Source: an uncultured Pseudomonadota bacterium (GTDB taxonomy: Bacteria > Pseudomonadota > Alphaproteobacteria > RF32 > CAG-239). Taken from it: a DNA stretch of 51,743 nt. Positions within the stretch are counted from its first letter, which is position 1. Every line of letters starts with the position of its first letter. Below the pieces are notes generated by a model, which saw nothing but the letters and a program-made list of their open reading frames with translations, had not been told where the DNA came from and made no database searches. A program made the translations under genes and the position numbers. Shown piece by piece: positions 44,136 through 51,733 of this stretch. Location of the stretch: contig CASFRM010000007.1 in the NCBI GenBank assembly GCA_949297185.1, positions 1 through 51,743 of the forward strand, given 5' to 3'.

Positions 44136-46072
44136 AGTATATAAAAGAGAATTGGCAATTTGATGCCAAAAGAAGAATTTTATGGCTTCCGGTTTTATTC
44201 GGAACGGGAATTGGTATATATTTTGCTTTGCCAAATGAGCCGTCACCGTTTATTTTGTTTCCGTTTATTGCTGTCTTGGGATTATCGGCAATAATTTTTC
44301 GCCATAGCAAAGCGATTACCAAATTTATATTTTGTTTATTTTTTATCATATCCGGTTTTGCCGTAACGCAAATAAAGGCTTGGTCACTTTATATCCCGTG
44401 GCCGGATTTACCGAGCGAAACTTTTTACTTTCGAGGTAAGATAGTTGGCATTGACACCAATTATCAGGGAAGGCGGCGGTTTATTCTAAGCGATTTGCAA
44501 GATTTTGACGGTAAAGTTTATCAAGGCCGATACCGAGTAACCCAGCGCAGTAAAAAAGGTGAAGCCAAAATCGGCGATTGCGTTGAGATGATAGGAAAAA
44601 TTTCTCCCTTATCAACGGAAGTAGTTGTCGGCGGTTATCAGTTTGACCGCAAGAGCTACTTTGAAGGTCTGAGAGGTTCGGGCTTTGCCCAAAGCCGTTG
44701 GTTTAAAATACCTTGTGCCGACGGAGTGGAGAGCGGTGGTGGTTTTGCCGGTTTTGTTTATGACTTGCGGCAAAAAATAGTAAAAAGAATATCTTCTGTT
44801 TTACCTCCTGACGAGGCTTCGGTTACGGCGGCGATTATTGCCGGAGAACGAGGACTGATAAGCCAAAAATTAAATGAGCAATACCGCAATTCCGGCTTAG
44901 CTCACTTTCTGTCAATATCAGGTCTTCATATGAGTATGTTGGCCGGATTGATGTTTTTCTTGATAAGATTCTTGCTGGCAATGTTTCCTCTGTTGGCTAT
45001 GAAAATTGATACCAAAAAGATATCGGCGGTTTTTGCGGTTTTAATCAGCCTGATTTATTTGTTTATCTCCGGAATGGCAGTTCCGGCTCAAAGAGCGTTT
45101 ATTATGACATTTGTAGTGCTGTTAGGAGTCTTGGTAGACCGAAGAGCAATCTCAATGCACACGATTTGTTTGGCGGCATTTATCGTTTTGTTTTTATCAC
45201 CCGAGGTATTGGTTTCAGCAAGCTTTCAAATGTCTTTTGCCGCGGTTTTGGGTTTGATAGCTTTTTACGAAAAGACCGAAAGACAAATCAGAAAATTTAT
45301 TAATGTCGACGACATGAGCAAGTGGCTGAGAATAGTGCTGTTGTATATCATAGGTGTTGTGGTTTCAGACTTCATTGCCTCGGTAATGACCTTGCCTTTT
45401 GCAATATATAATTTCAATATGGTGTCAATATACACTACCATCGGCAACTTTTTAGCCGGTCCGATAATTGGTTTGATTATCATGCCGTTTGTGTTGCTGA
45501 GTTTGCTGTTCATGCCGTTTGGGTTAGACTGGTTGTTTTTAAAAGTCGTCGGCTATGGAATAGGGCTGGTTAACTCAATTACGGCATGGGTATCATCGTT
45601 TCCTTATTCCGATTGGCAAGTCCCGTCAATGTCGCATTTAGGTTTGCTTTTGATAGTTTTTGGTGGTTTGTGGTTGATGTTGTGGCAAGCAAATTGGCGA
45701 AGACTTGGTTGGATTGGCATAATTTTAGGTTGCTTGAATATCTTCTTGCAAAATACTCCCGATATATTGGTCGGCGGAGACTTAAGGGCGATAGCATTTA
45801 AGAATAAAGAAGGCGAGTTAGAGCTCGTATCATCACGCGGAGCCAGATTTATCAAAAATGTATGGCAAAACAAATACAAGTTTTCAAAAGAAAAGACCAA
45901 ATTGAAATTTCATCCCGAGGCAAGAGTCAAAGGAGATGAAATAACGATTTACGGTCAAACATACAATGTAAAAGAAAATTTAGGCATGAGCATATATCTG
46001 CACGATAATCAAATCAGCACGGTAAAGACGATTCGCAATGATATAGGCGAAAGATTGTGGAACAAAAACTAA
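44126..46072 (+). CDS. comEC: ComEC/Rec2 family membrane protein
   Basis: Inner-membrane channel family for uptake of single-stranded DNA in transformation. 648 residues. An N-terminal DUF4131 part (helices near 15-70, then the OB-like GKIVGIDTNYQGRRRFILSDL). The Competence core follows with about eight helices, including HFLSISGLHMSMLAGLMFFLI, LISLIYLFISGMAVPAQRAF and SFQMSFAAVLGL. The C-terminal part is short (about 115 residues after the last helix), without a HxHxDH metallo-beta-lactamase motif, as in many alphaproteobacterial members. It overlaps lpxB by 10 bases. Confidence 0.92.
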   Translation: MLLKYIKENWQFDAKRRILWLPVLFGTGIGIYFALPNEPSPFILFPFIAVLGLSAIIFRHSKAITKFIFCLFFIISGFAVTQIKAWSLYIPWPDLPSETFYFRGKIVGIDTNYQGRRRFILSDLQDFDGKVYQGRYRVTQRSKKGEAKIGDCVEMIGKISPLSTEVVVGGYQFDRKSYFEGLRGSGFAQSRWFKIPCADGVESGGGFAGFVYDLRQKIVKRISSVLPPDEASVTAAIIAGERGLISQKLNEQYRNSGLAHFLSISGLHMSMLAGLMFFLIRFLLAMFPLLAMKIDTKKISAVFAVLISLIYLFISGMAVPAQRAFIMTFVVLLGVLVDRRAISMHTICLAAFIVLFLSPEVLVSASFQMSFAAVLGLIAFYEKTERQIRKFINVDDMSKWLRIVLLYIIGVVVSDFIASVMTLPFAIYNFNMVSIYTTIGNFLAGPIIGLIIMPFVLLSLLFMPFGLDWLFLKVVGYGIGLVNSITAWVSSFPYSDWQVPSMSHLGLLLIVFGGLWLMLWQANWRRLGWIGIILGCLNIFLQNTPDILVGGDLRAIAFKNKEGELELVSSRGARFIKNVWQNKYKFSKEKTKLKFHPEARVKGDEITIYGQTYNVKENLGMSIYLHDNQISTVKTIRNDIGERLWNKN

Positions 46073-46410
46073 GCGAGGTTTTCAATACCGAGCAGCATGT
46101 TTTCGCGATATTCGGCACCCCAAGCCACCATTGATTCAATAACCGGTCTTAGGGCATATCCGACTGCAGTTAAAGTATATTCAACTCTGGGCGGTATCTG
46201 AGCATAAACCTGACGAACGACCAATCCTTTTTCTTCCAAGGCACGCAAATTTGAGGTAAGTACTTTTTGCGTAATATCACCGAGCGACTTTTTCAATTCG
46301 CCGAATCTTTTAGTACCGTCCATTAAGGTTTGGATAATTTGCATTTTCCAACGGTCGCCGATAATCTTAACCGTCATTTCAGCCAGATATTTTTGCACAT
46401 CATCAATCAT
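46069..46410 (-). CDS. HxlR family transcriptional regulator
   Basis: 113-residue winged-helix protein. Blocks: IGDRWKMQIIQTLMDGTKRFGELKKSL, ITQKVLTSNLRALEEKGLVVRQVY, PPRVEYTLTAVGYALRPVIESM and a final WGAEY. Many HxlR regulators sense electrophiles by a conserved N-terminal Cys before the first helix. This one has no cysteine anywhere, so its signal must be different. It is divergent from the fadL-type gene, with a palindrome in between, and overlaps the comEC-like stop by 4 bases tail to tail. Confidence 0.92.
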   Translation of the reverse strand: MIDDVQKYLAEMTVKIIGDRWKMQIIQTLMDGTKRFGELKKSLGDITQKVLTSNLRALEEKGLVVRQVYAQIPPRVEYTLTAVGYALRPVIESMVAWGAEYRENMLLGIENLA

Positions 46411-46466
46411 AAAATTAACCTTCCGAACTCGAGCAAAACCGCCAATGGTTTCTTCAAGGAAACTAT

Positions 46467-46482
46467 AGCACTTTCAAGTGCT
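46467..46482. promoter_or_regulatory. Palindromic operator between hxlR-type and fadL-type genes
   Basis: AGCACTT, TC, AAGTGCT: perfect 7-bp arms with an ACTT-TC-AAGT core similar to known HxlR-type sites. It lies in the 149-bp divergent gap, 57 bases from the regulator's ATG. The other side has a TATAAA box at 46509-46514 before fadL. Confidence 0.6.
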
Positions 46483-46559
46483 TACTTTATTTTATAGCAG
46501 AACTTGTTTATAAAAATCAACATAAAATAAAAATAAATATTCAATTTATGGGACAAAGT

Positions 46560-47756
46560 ATGACAAGAAAGATAATTATAGCCGGTTTTTCGGCGGCGCT
46601 ATTATATTCTGTATCGGCTCAGGCCGCAGGTTATCAGTTAAACGAGTACTCAACTACCGGTTTGGGCAGATCATTTGCCGGAGCCGGAGTTATGGGAGAT
46701 GATTATTCGGCTATGGCATATAATCCGGCCGGTATGACTTTGGTAAAGAGGTCAGGCTTGCAAGGCGGTTTTACCGAAGCAGAAATGGCCTCAACGGTAA
46801 AGAGCCCCACCAACGAAGAAACCAAGATGCACTATGGAGTTTCGCTGCCCTCGGCTTTTGGTCAGTGGAATGTAAATGATAGGTTATTTTTAGGTGCCGG
46901 TTTTTATGTTCCGTTTGGTCTGTCTACCAAACACAAGTCCGGTAGTTTTGTTTCCGGTGAAGCTCGCAAATCGGAATTGGAGGTAATGGACACGGCATTT
47001 GCTGCAGCCTATAAGGTAACCGACAAATTGTCATTGGGAGCAACTGCAATATTGCGCTATATCCATGGCAATATGACCAGTAATGTTTCATATGGTCCGT
47101 ATTCCGGAGAAGCAGATTACGATTTAGACGGTTGGACCGGCAGCGGTATTATCGGTGCAATGTATGAATTTACACCCGATACACGTTTAGGCATTAGTTA
47201 CAAATTCAGAAGCATTCAAAAAGTAAAAGGCAACTTTACCAATACAATGCCGATACCCGGTGTTGGGGGTGTTTTCCCCGATGGCGAAGCCTCACCTGAT
47301 TTACCGGCCAGTATTTTGGTATCCGGTTATCACAAGCTAAATGACAAGATAGGTCTTTCAACCTCGGTTCGCTGGACGGAGTGGAGCAAGTCTTTTCCTG
47401 AATTTGTTATGACTTCATCAGCTCCCGGCAGCACGGTAACCCATCCTTACAAATGGCGCGATTCTTGGACCATATCTTTGGGTGCAGATTACTATATTAA
47501 CGACAAATGGACATGGCGTGTCGGAACGGCCTACGACCAATCGCCGGCCGATGATCCTAGCAATAGATCTAATAGAATTCCAGATGCTGATCGTATCTGG
47601 TTATCCACCGGATTGTCGTATGCAACGGATAATTGGCAAGTTGATTTTGGTATAGCTCATTTGTTTATGAAAAAAGCCGATATTGAGATTGGAGTTCCTG
47701 CCGAATATTCAAGCTATTCCAATATGTATAGTCTTAATTTGCAGTACAAGTTTTAA
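46560..47756 (+). CDS. OmpP1/FadL family outer membrane transporter
   Basis: Outer-membrane 14-strand barrel for hydrophobic compounds such as long-chain fatty acids. 398 residues from ATG 46560 (GGGA upstream); ATG 46548 has no ribosome binding site. A signal peptide ends at VSAQA. The mature N-terminus AGYQLNEYSTTGLGRSFAGAG followed by NPAGMTL is the FadL hatch, with conserved NPA. Strands alternate to a final MYSLNLQYKF with the expected C-terminal Phe. It is probably controlled by the divergent HxlR-type regulator. The ligand is unknown. Confidence 0.92.
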   Translation: MTRKIIIAGFSAALLYSVSAQAAGYQLNEYSTTGLGRSFAGAGVMGDDYSAMAYNPAGMTLVKRSGLQGGFTEAEMASTVKSPTNEETKMHYGVSLPSAFGQWNVNDRLFLGAGFYVPFGLSTKHKSGSFVSGEARKSELEVMDTAFAAAYKVTDKLSLGATAILRYIHGNMTSNVSYGPYSGEADYDLDGWTGSGIIGAMYEFTPDTRLGISYKFRSIQKVKGNFTNTMPIPGVGGVFPDGEASPDLPASILVSGYHKLNDKIGLSTSVRWTEWSKSFPEFVMTSSAPGSTVTHPYKWRDSWTISLGADYYINDKWTWRVGTAYDQSPADDPSNRSNRIPDADRIWLSTGLSYATDNWQVDFGIAHLFMKKADIEIGVPAEYSSYSNMYSLNLQYKF

Positions 47757-47798
47757 GGCGTAAGTCCTGTATTATTATAAAACACACAACACACAACG

Positions 47799-47829
47799 AT
47801 ACCCGCTTGATTAAAGAGCGGGTATTTTG
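47799..47829 (+). terminator. Terminator of the fadL-type gene
   Basis: ATACCCGCT (47799-47807), 9-base loop, AGCGGGTAT (47817-47825), then TTTTG. Confidence 0.85.
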
Positions 47830-47840
47830 TTGATTTTCTA

Positions 47841-47868
47841 TTGATTTTTAGACAGTTGATGATATAAA
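47841..47868 (+). promoter_or_regulatory. Promoter of the glycosyltransferase-thrS unit
   Basis: TTGATT (47841-47846), 16-bp spacer, TATAAA (47863-47868). The expected RNA start is near 47875, immediately before the hairpin at 47882. Confidence 0.5.
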
Positions 47869-47881
47869 AAACAAATATGCG

Positions 47882-47913
47882 ATCTGCCGATTCTTTTTGG
47901 CAGATAGTTTTTT
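47882..47913 (+). terminator. Terminator-like hairpin in the leader (possible attenuator)
   Basis: ATCTGCC (47882-47888), 10-base loop, GGCAGAT (47899-47905), AG, then six T. It is placed after the promoter and 31 bases before the glycosyltransferase ATG, and the fadL-type gene already has its own terminator, so it may act as an attenuator. Confidence 0.6.
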
Positions 47914-47944
47914 GTGGACCACATATAAATTTAGAGGAATTGCA

Positions 47945-49099
47945 ATGTCTAAAAACGCAGCAGCTGTTCCGGTTGTATTACAGGTTTTGCCGGAATTAAA
48001 CCACGGCGGAGTAGAAGTCGGAGCAGTAGAAATAGCATCAGGATTACAAGCCGCAGGGATTAAAAGTTTTGTAGCTTCTTCGGGCGGCAGAATGGAATAT
48101 GACTTGCAAAAACTTAAGGTAAAACATTTTAATTTGCCTCTAAAGACCAAAAACCCCATAAAAATGTACCTAAATTCATTAAGGCTTGCCAAAATAATTA
48201 AAGAAAACGGGGTTAACATAGTCCATGCCCGTTCCAGAGCTCCGGCATGGAGTGCTTACTGGGCAGCTAAAAGAACGGGCGCGACATTTTTAACAACTTT
48301 TCATGGTACATATGGTCTTGGCTCTTGGGGAATTAAAAAGATATATAATCGTGTGATGACTTACGGCAAATTGATTATTGCGGTTTCCAATTATATCAAA
48401 TCACACATCATTGAGAATTATGGGGTTTCTGCAGATAAGATACGCACGATATTTCGTTGCGTTAATCTCGATAATTTTAGTCCCGAAAATGTAACTCAGG
48501 AAAGAATTATCAAAGCTCTGCAAGATAATCACATTCCCGAAGACAAACCGATAATTGCATTAGTTGGTAGAATTACCGGCTGGAAAGGGCAAGATTTACT
48601 GATTGAGGCTTTAGCTAAAGTAAAAAGTAAAGATTTTTACTGCCTGATTGTAGGTTCTGATCAAGGTCGTACCGCATTCAGCAATCAGTTACGCAGCAGA
48701 GTTAAAAAATTGGGCTTGGATGGTAAAGTACAATTTATTGATCACAGTTTTGACATACCTGCAATTTTAATGCTTTCCGATGTAGTGTTGTCAACGGCCA
48801 CCAAACCGGAAGCATTTGGCCGCACGACAATAGAAGGTCAGGCTATGGGAAAAATTGTTTTAGCCTCAAACATCGGTGGTTCGCTTGATAACATGATTGA
48901 TGGTGTTACCGGCAAGCTGTTTGAAAGCGGCAATGCACAATCTTTGGCCGATGCCGTAGACTGGGCGCTAAATTTGCCGACCAAAGAAAAAAATAAAATA
49001 TCTCAGGCGGCAATAAAAAATGTAAAAGATAATTTTACAAAACAAATAATGTGTGATAAAACTATAGCGGTTTATAAAGAACTGATAGAAAACAAATAG
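47945..49099 (+). CDS. Glycosyltransferase family 4 (GT-B)
   Basis: 384 residues from ATG 47945 with GAGGAA upstream; a start at 47897 would lie within the leader hairpin. N-terminal domain: VLQVLPELNHGGVEVGAVEIA with the donor loop, HARSRAPAWSAYWAAKRTGATFLTTFHGTYG, then VSNYIKSHIIENYGV. C-terminal domain: IALVGRITGWKGQDLLIEAL, ILMLSDVVLSTATKPEAFGRTTIEGQAMG with the E-x7-E pair. The enzyme is cytoplasmic or peripheral and probably transfers a sugar to LPS or another glycan; the acceptor is unknown. It is 16 bases before thrS, so they share a transcript. Confidence 0.9.
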   Translation: MSKNAAAVPVVLQVLPELNHGGVEVGAVEIASGLQAAGIKSFVASSGGRMEYDLQKLKVKHFNLPLKTKNPIKMYLNSLRLAKIIKENGVNIVHARSRAPAWSAYWAAKRTGATFLTTFHGTYGLGSWGIKKIYNRVMTYGKLIIAVSNYIKSHIIENYGVSADKIRTIFRCVNLDNFSPENVTQERIIKALQDNHIPEDKPIIALVGRITGWKGQDLLIEALAKVKSKDFYCLIVGSDQGRTAFSNQLRSRVKKLGLDGKVQFIDHSFDIPAILMLSDVVLSTATKPEAFGRTTIEGQAMGKIVLASNIGGSLDNMIDGVTGKLFESGNAQSLADAVDWALNLPTKEKNKISQAAIKNVKDNFTKQIMCDKTIAVYKELIENK

Positions 49100-49115
49100 A
49101 AAGGAATATTTAATT

Positions 49116-51041
49116 ATGGTTGCGATTAAATTGCCTGATGGCAGTATAATGGAAATGGCTGGCGAGGTAAACGGATTTGACATCGCCGGCAAAATCAGTG
49201 CAGGCTTGCTAAAAGCTGCTTTAGCTATCAAAGTTAACGGAAAGACACAAGATTTAAGCACCCCCATCACTACCGACGCAACCGTAACCATCATTACCGG
49301 TAAAGATGCCGAAGGCTTAAATATCTTGCGCCACTCTTGCTCACATGTTATGGCGCAAGCGGTAAAAGAATTGTGGCCGGATGTACAAGTTACCATAGGC
49401 CCTGCTATTGAAAACGGATTTTATTACGACTTTGCCCGCAAAGAGCCGTTTACAACCGAAGACTTTGAAAAAATCGAAGCCAAAATGCATGAGATTGTAA
49501 AACGCGACGAAAAGCTGGAACGCAAAGTTTTGCCGCGGAACGAGGCTATTAAATTTTTCAAGGATATGGGCGAACATTACAAAGCCGAAATTATTGAAGA
49601 TTTGCCGGAAGATGAAGTTATTTCGCTTTATACTCAAGGTTCATTCACCGATTTGTGCCGCGGACCTCACGTTCCCTCAACCGGCAAAATCGGCGATGCT
49701 TTCAAATTGATGAAAGTTGCCGGAGCTTACTGGCGCGGTGATTCATCAAAAGAAATGTTACAAAGAATTTATGCTACCGCTTGGGCTGACAAAAAAGATT
49801 TGAAGGCCTATTTGGAAATGTTGGAAGAGGCAGCTAAGCGCGATCACCGCAAGCTCGGCAAGGAGATGGATTTGTTCCACTTCGAACCCGAATATGCCCC
49901 CGGTGCTGTATTCTGGCACGACAAAGGTTACAAAGTATATCGCAAGTTGATTGAATATATGCGTAATCGCCAAGAACATAATGGTTATATCGAAATTTCA
50001 ACTCCTCGCGTTATGGACAGATGTCTGTGGGAAACATCTGGCCACTGGGAGAAGTATGGAGCTCACAACTATTCCGGAAAAACCGAAGACGAAAAATGGT
50101 TCTGCATTAAACCCATGAACTGCCCCGGAGGTTTGTTGGTATACAAACAGGGTATCAAGTCATACCGTGATTTACCGTTGCGTATGGCCGAATTTGGTAA
50201 GGTAAACCGTTACGAAGCTTCTGGCTCTCTGATGGGATTGATGAGAGTTCGCGAATTTACCCAAGATGATGCTCACATTTTCTGCACTCCTGAGCAAATG
50301 GAAGAAGAGTGTATATCAACTTTGAAATTGATTTTGGATATATACAAAGACTTTGGTTTCGAAGATGTAAAAATTTATCTTTCGACCCGTCCGGAAAAGA
50401 GAATTGGCTCTGATGAAATATGGGATTTGTGCGAAAAAGCTCTGGCTAACGCATTAAGTTCGCATGGCTATGCTTTTGAAATAAACGAAGGCGAGGGTGC
50501 TTTCTATGGTCCTAAATTGGAGTTCATTTTGCGTGACGCCATTGGTCGTGAATGGCAATGTGGTACCATTCAGGTTGATATGAACCTGCCGCAAAGATTC
50601 GACATCAGCTACATCGGCGAAGACGGCGAAAAACATCAACCTGTAATGTTGCACCGAGCTTTGTTCGGTTCAATAGAAAGATTCTTAGGAATCTTGATAG
50701 AAAACCATGCCGGCAGATTGCCATTGTGGTTGTCTCCCGAACAAGTTGTTGTTTGTCCGATTGTAAGCGAGTTTGACGGATATGCCGAAGAAGTTGCTGC
50801 AGCGTTAAGAAAGGCCGGATTATCTGCCAAGACCGATTTACGCAACGAGAAGATAAACTACAAGATAAGAGAGCATTCGGTAGCCAAAATACCGGTAATT
50901 GCAGTTGTCGGTGGTAAAGAAAAAGAAAATCACACTGTAACGATTCGCCGTCTTGGCTCTGATAAACAAGAGGTAATGGCACTTGATGATTTAATCAAGA
51001 TGCTGGTAGCCGAAGCCAAGATGCCGCATGCAGATGAATAA
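49116..51041 (+). CDS. thrS: Threonyl-tRNA synthetase
   Basis: Class II synthetase, 641 residues. N-terminal TGS domain (1-60), editing domain with HSCSHVMAQAVKELWP and the second HxxxC-type pair (CRGPHVPSTGKIG), catalytic domain with MNCPGGLLVYK (zinc Cys), RVREFTQDDAHIFCTPEQ and GSIERFLGILIENHAGRLP, and the anticodon-binding C-terminus. AAAGGAA precedes the ATG. It is the second gene of the unit with the glycosyltransferase, ended by a strong terminator. Confidence 0.98.
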   Translation: MVAIKLPDGSIMEMAGEVNGFDIAGKISAGLLKAALAIKVNGKTQDLSTPITTDATVTIITGKDAEGLNILRHSCSHVMAQAVKELWPDVQVTIGPAIENGFYYDFARKEPFTTEDFEKIEAKMHEIVKRDEKLERKVLPRNEAIKFFKDMGEHYKAEIIEDLPEDEVISLYTQGSFTDLCRGPHVPSTGKIGDAFKLMKVAGAYWRGDSSKEMLQRIYATAWADKKDLKAYLEMLEEAAKRDHRKLGKEMDLFHFEPEYAPGAVFWHDKGYKVYRKLIEYMRNRQEHNGYIEISTPRVMDRCLWETSGHWEKYGAHNYSGKTEDEKWFCIKPMNCPGGLLVYKQGIKSYRDLPLRMAEFGKVNRYEASGSLMGLMRVREFTQDDAHIFCTPEQMEEECISTLKLILDIYKDFGFEDVKIYLSTRPEKRIGSDEIWDLCEKALANALSSHGYAFEINEGEGAFYGPKLEFILRDAIGREWQCGTIQVDMNLPQRFDISYIGEDGEKHQPVMLHRALFGSIERFLGILIENHAGRLPLWLSPEQVVVCPIVSEFDGYAEEVAAALRKAGLSAKTDLRNEKINYKIREHSVAKIPVIAVVGGKEKENHTVTIRRLGSDKQEVMALDDLIKMLVAEAKMPHADE

Positions 51042-51046
51042 ATACT

Positions 51047-51074
51047 AAAAAGGAGTGAGCAATCACTCCTTTTT
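51047..51074 (+). terminator. Terminator of thrS
   Basis: AAAAAGGAGTGA (51047-51058), loop GCAA, TCACTCCTTTTT (51063-51074), more T follow. Confidence 0.93.
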
Positions 51075-51166
51075 TTTGTGAAATGCCTCATGTCGCGTTT
51101 TTTTTTATTTTCCATGGCCAATACACACCTGTTACTCAAGTACACTTATGATGGTTTAAAAAACAC

Positions 51167-51195
51167 TTGCCAAAGGGATTAATTTGTCATAGTTT
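51167..51195 (+). promoter_or_regulatory. Promoter of structured RNA 2
   Basis: TTGCCA (51167-51172), 17-bp spacer, TAGTTT (51190-51195). Expected RNA start near 51202, just before the AAGGCGGG element. The 90 bases before it (51075-51166) hold nothing I can name. Confidence 0.45.
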
Positions 51196-51201
51196 GAATC
51201 T

Positions 51202-51358
51202 TGCCCAAGGCGGGTTGCCTCGGGTGGTGTCTAGAAAACATCTCAACGATGGTACTCCTCAAGGGGAGTAGGCGAAATAAGCGTGCTTAGCACGACGAAT
51301 AAGCCTGACTGTATCGTTGCAGTTTTCTAGCTCCCCGCCTTTTTTACAAGGCGGTTTT
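51202..51358 (+). ncRNA. Structured RNA 2 (same architecture as RNA 1), leader of the XRE gene
   Basis: P1: 51231-51239 with 51322-51330 (9 bp; GAAAAC/GTTTTC core as in RNA 1). P2: 51244-51250 with 51313-51319 (7 bp). Hairpin 51253-51258 with 51265-51270. Pseudoknot 51263-51268 with 51331-51336 (6 bp). Stem 51270-51273 with 51303-51306 bearing facing GAAATAA and GAATAA loops under a CGTGC/GCACG hairpin. Outer pairing AAGGCGGG (51207-51214) with CCCGCCTT (51334-51341) competes with the terminator. The gene begins 36 bases after it. Confidence 0.7.
51335..51358 (+). terminator. Terminator of structured RNA 2, with a competing 5' partner
   Basis: CCGCCTT (51335-51341), loop, AAGGCGG (51348-51354), then TTTT. 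The 5' arm can pair instead with AAGGCGGG at 51207-51214. The T-tract is short (four, then G, then more T). Confidence 0.7.
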
Positions 51359-51393
51359 GTTTTAGCTAAAAAACAATTAAGGAGTTAAAAACA

Positions 51394-51621
51394 ATGCATA
51401 AAACCTTTCGTCGCGAAGTTCTGCAAAATGTTGCCGCCGAATTGCAAAATTTAAGAATTCAAAGCGGTTTATCTTTATCCGATGTCGCAATGATGACGAA
51501 CCTGTCAATGGAAGTAATAACGGCCATTGAAAAAGGGCGTGATATATCTTATGAAAAATATAGGTGCTTATTGCGTTTTTTTGATAAAAAAATCGAAGTC
51601 AAAATTACGGATTGGTCTTAA
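51394..51621 (+). CDS. Small XRE-type helix-turn-helix protein (75 aa)
   Basis: AAGGAG stands 9 bases before the ATG. Almost the whole protein is an XRE fold: LQNLRIQSGLSLSDVAMMTNLSMEVITAIEKGRDISYEKY (about 19-58). A short tail follows, LLRFFDKKIEVKITDWS. It probably binds DNA; targets are unknown. It is the only gene between the RNA 2 leader and a strong terminator, so the leader most likely serves it. Confidence 0.85.
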   Translation: MHKTFRREVLQNVAAELQNLRIQSGLSLSDVAMMTNLSMEVITAIEKGRDISYEKYRCLLRFFDKKIEVKITDWS

Positions 51622-51652
51622 AAAAAGAGAGCCGATAAGGCTCTCTTTTTTT
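51621..51652 (+). terminator. Terminator of the XRE-type gene
   Basis: A-tract plus GAGAGCC (to 51633), loop GATAA, GGCTCTC plus T-tract (51639-51652). Confidence 0.93.
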
Positions 51653-51669
51653 ATGATTCGAACGTAACA

Positions 51670-51733
51670 CTACCTGCGTAAGCAGGTAGATGTAGACATA
51701 CCCATATCTTCGCGCTATAAAGAAGATATGGAA
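51670..51733. repeat. Two inverted repeats at the right edge
   Basis: CTACCTGC, GTAA, GCAGGTAG (about 51670-51689) and CATATCTTC, 10 bases, GAAGATATG (51703-51730). Bases 51701-51715 are the exact reverse complement of 28-42. The layout looks like a dispersed intergenic repeat. No gene is seen in 51653-51743. Confidence 0.55.

Noticed and set aside
36783..47798. A shared TTGTGTGTTGTGT tract before fabI and, reversed, after the fadL-type gene
   Set aside because: Simple GT-rich sequence of 13 bases; no flanking similarity, so no evidence of a mobile repeat.
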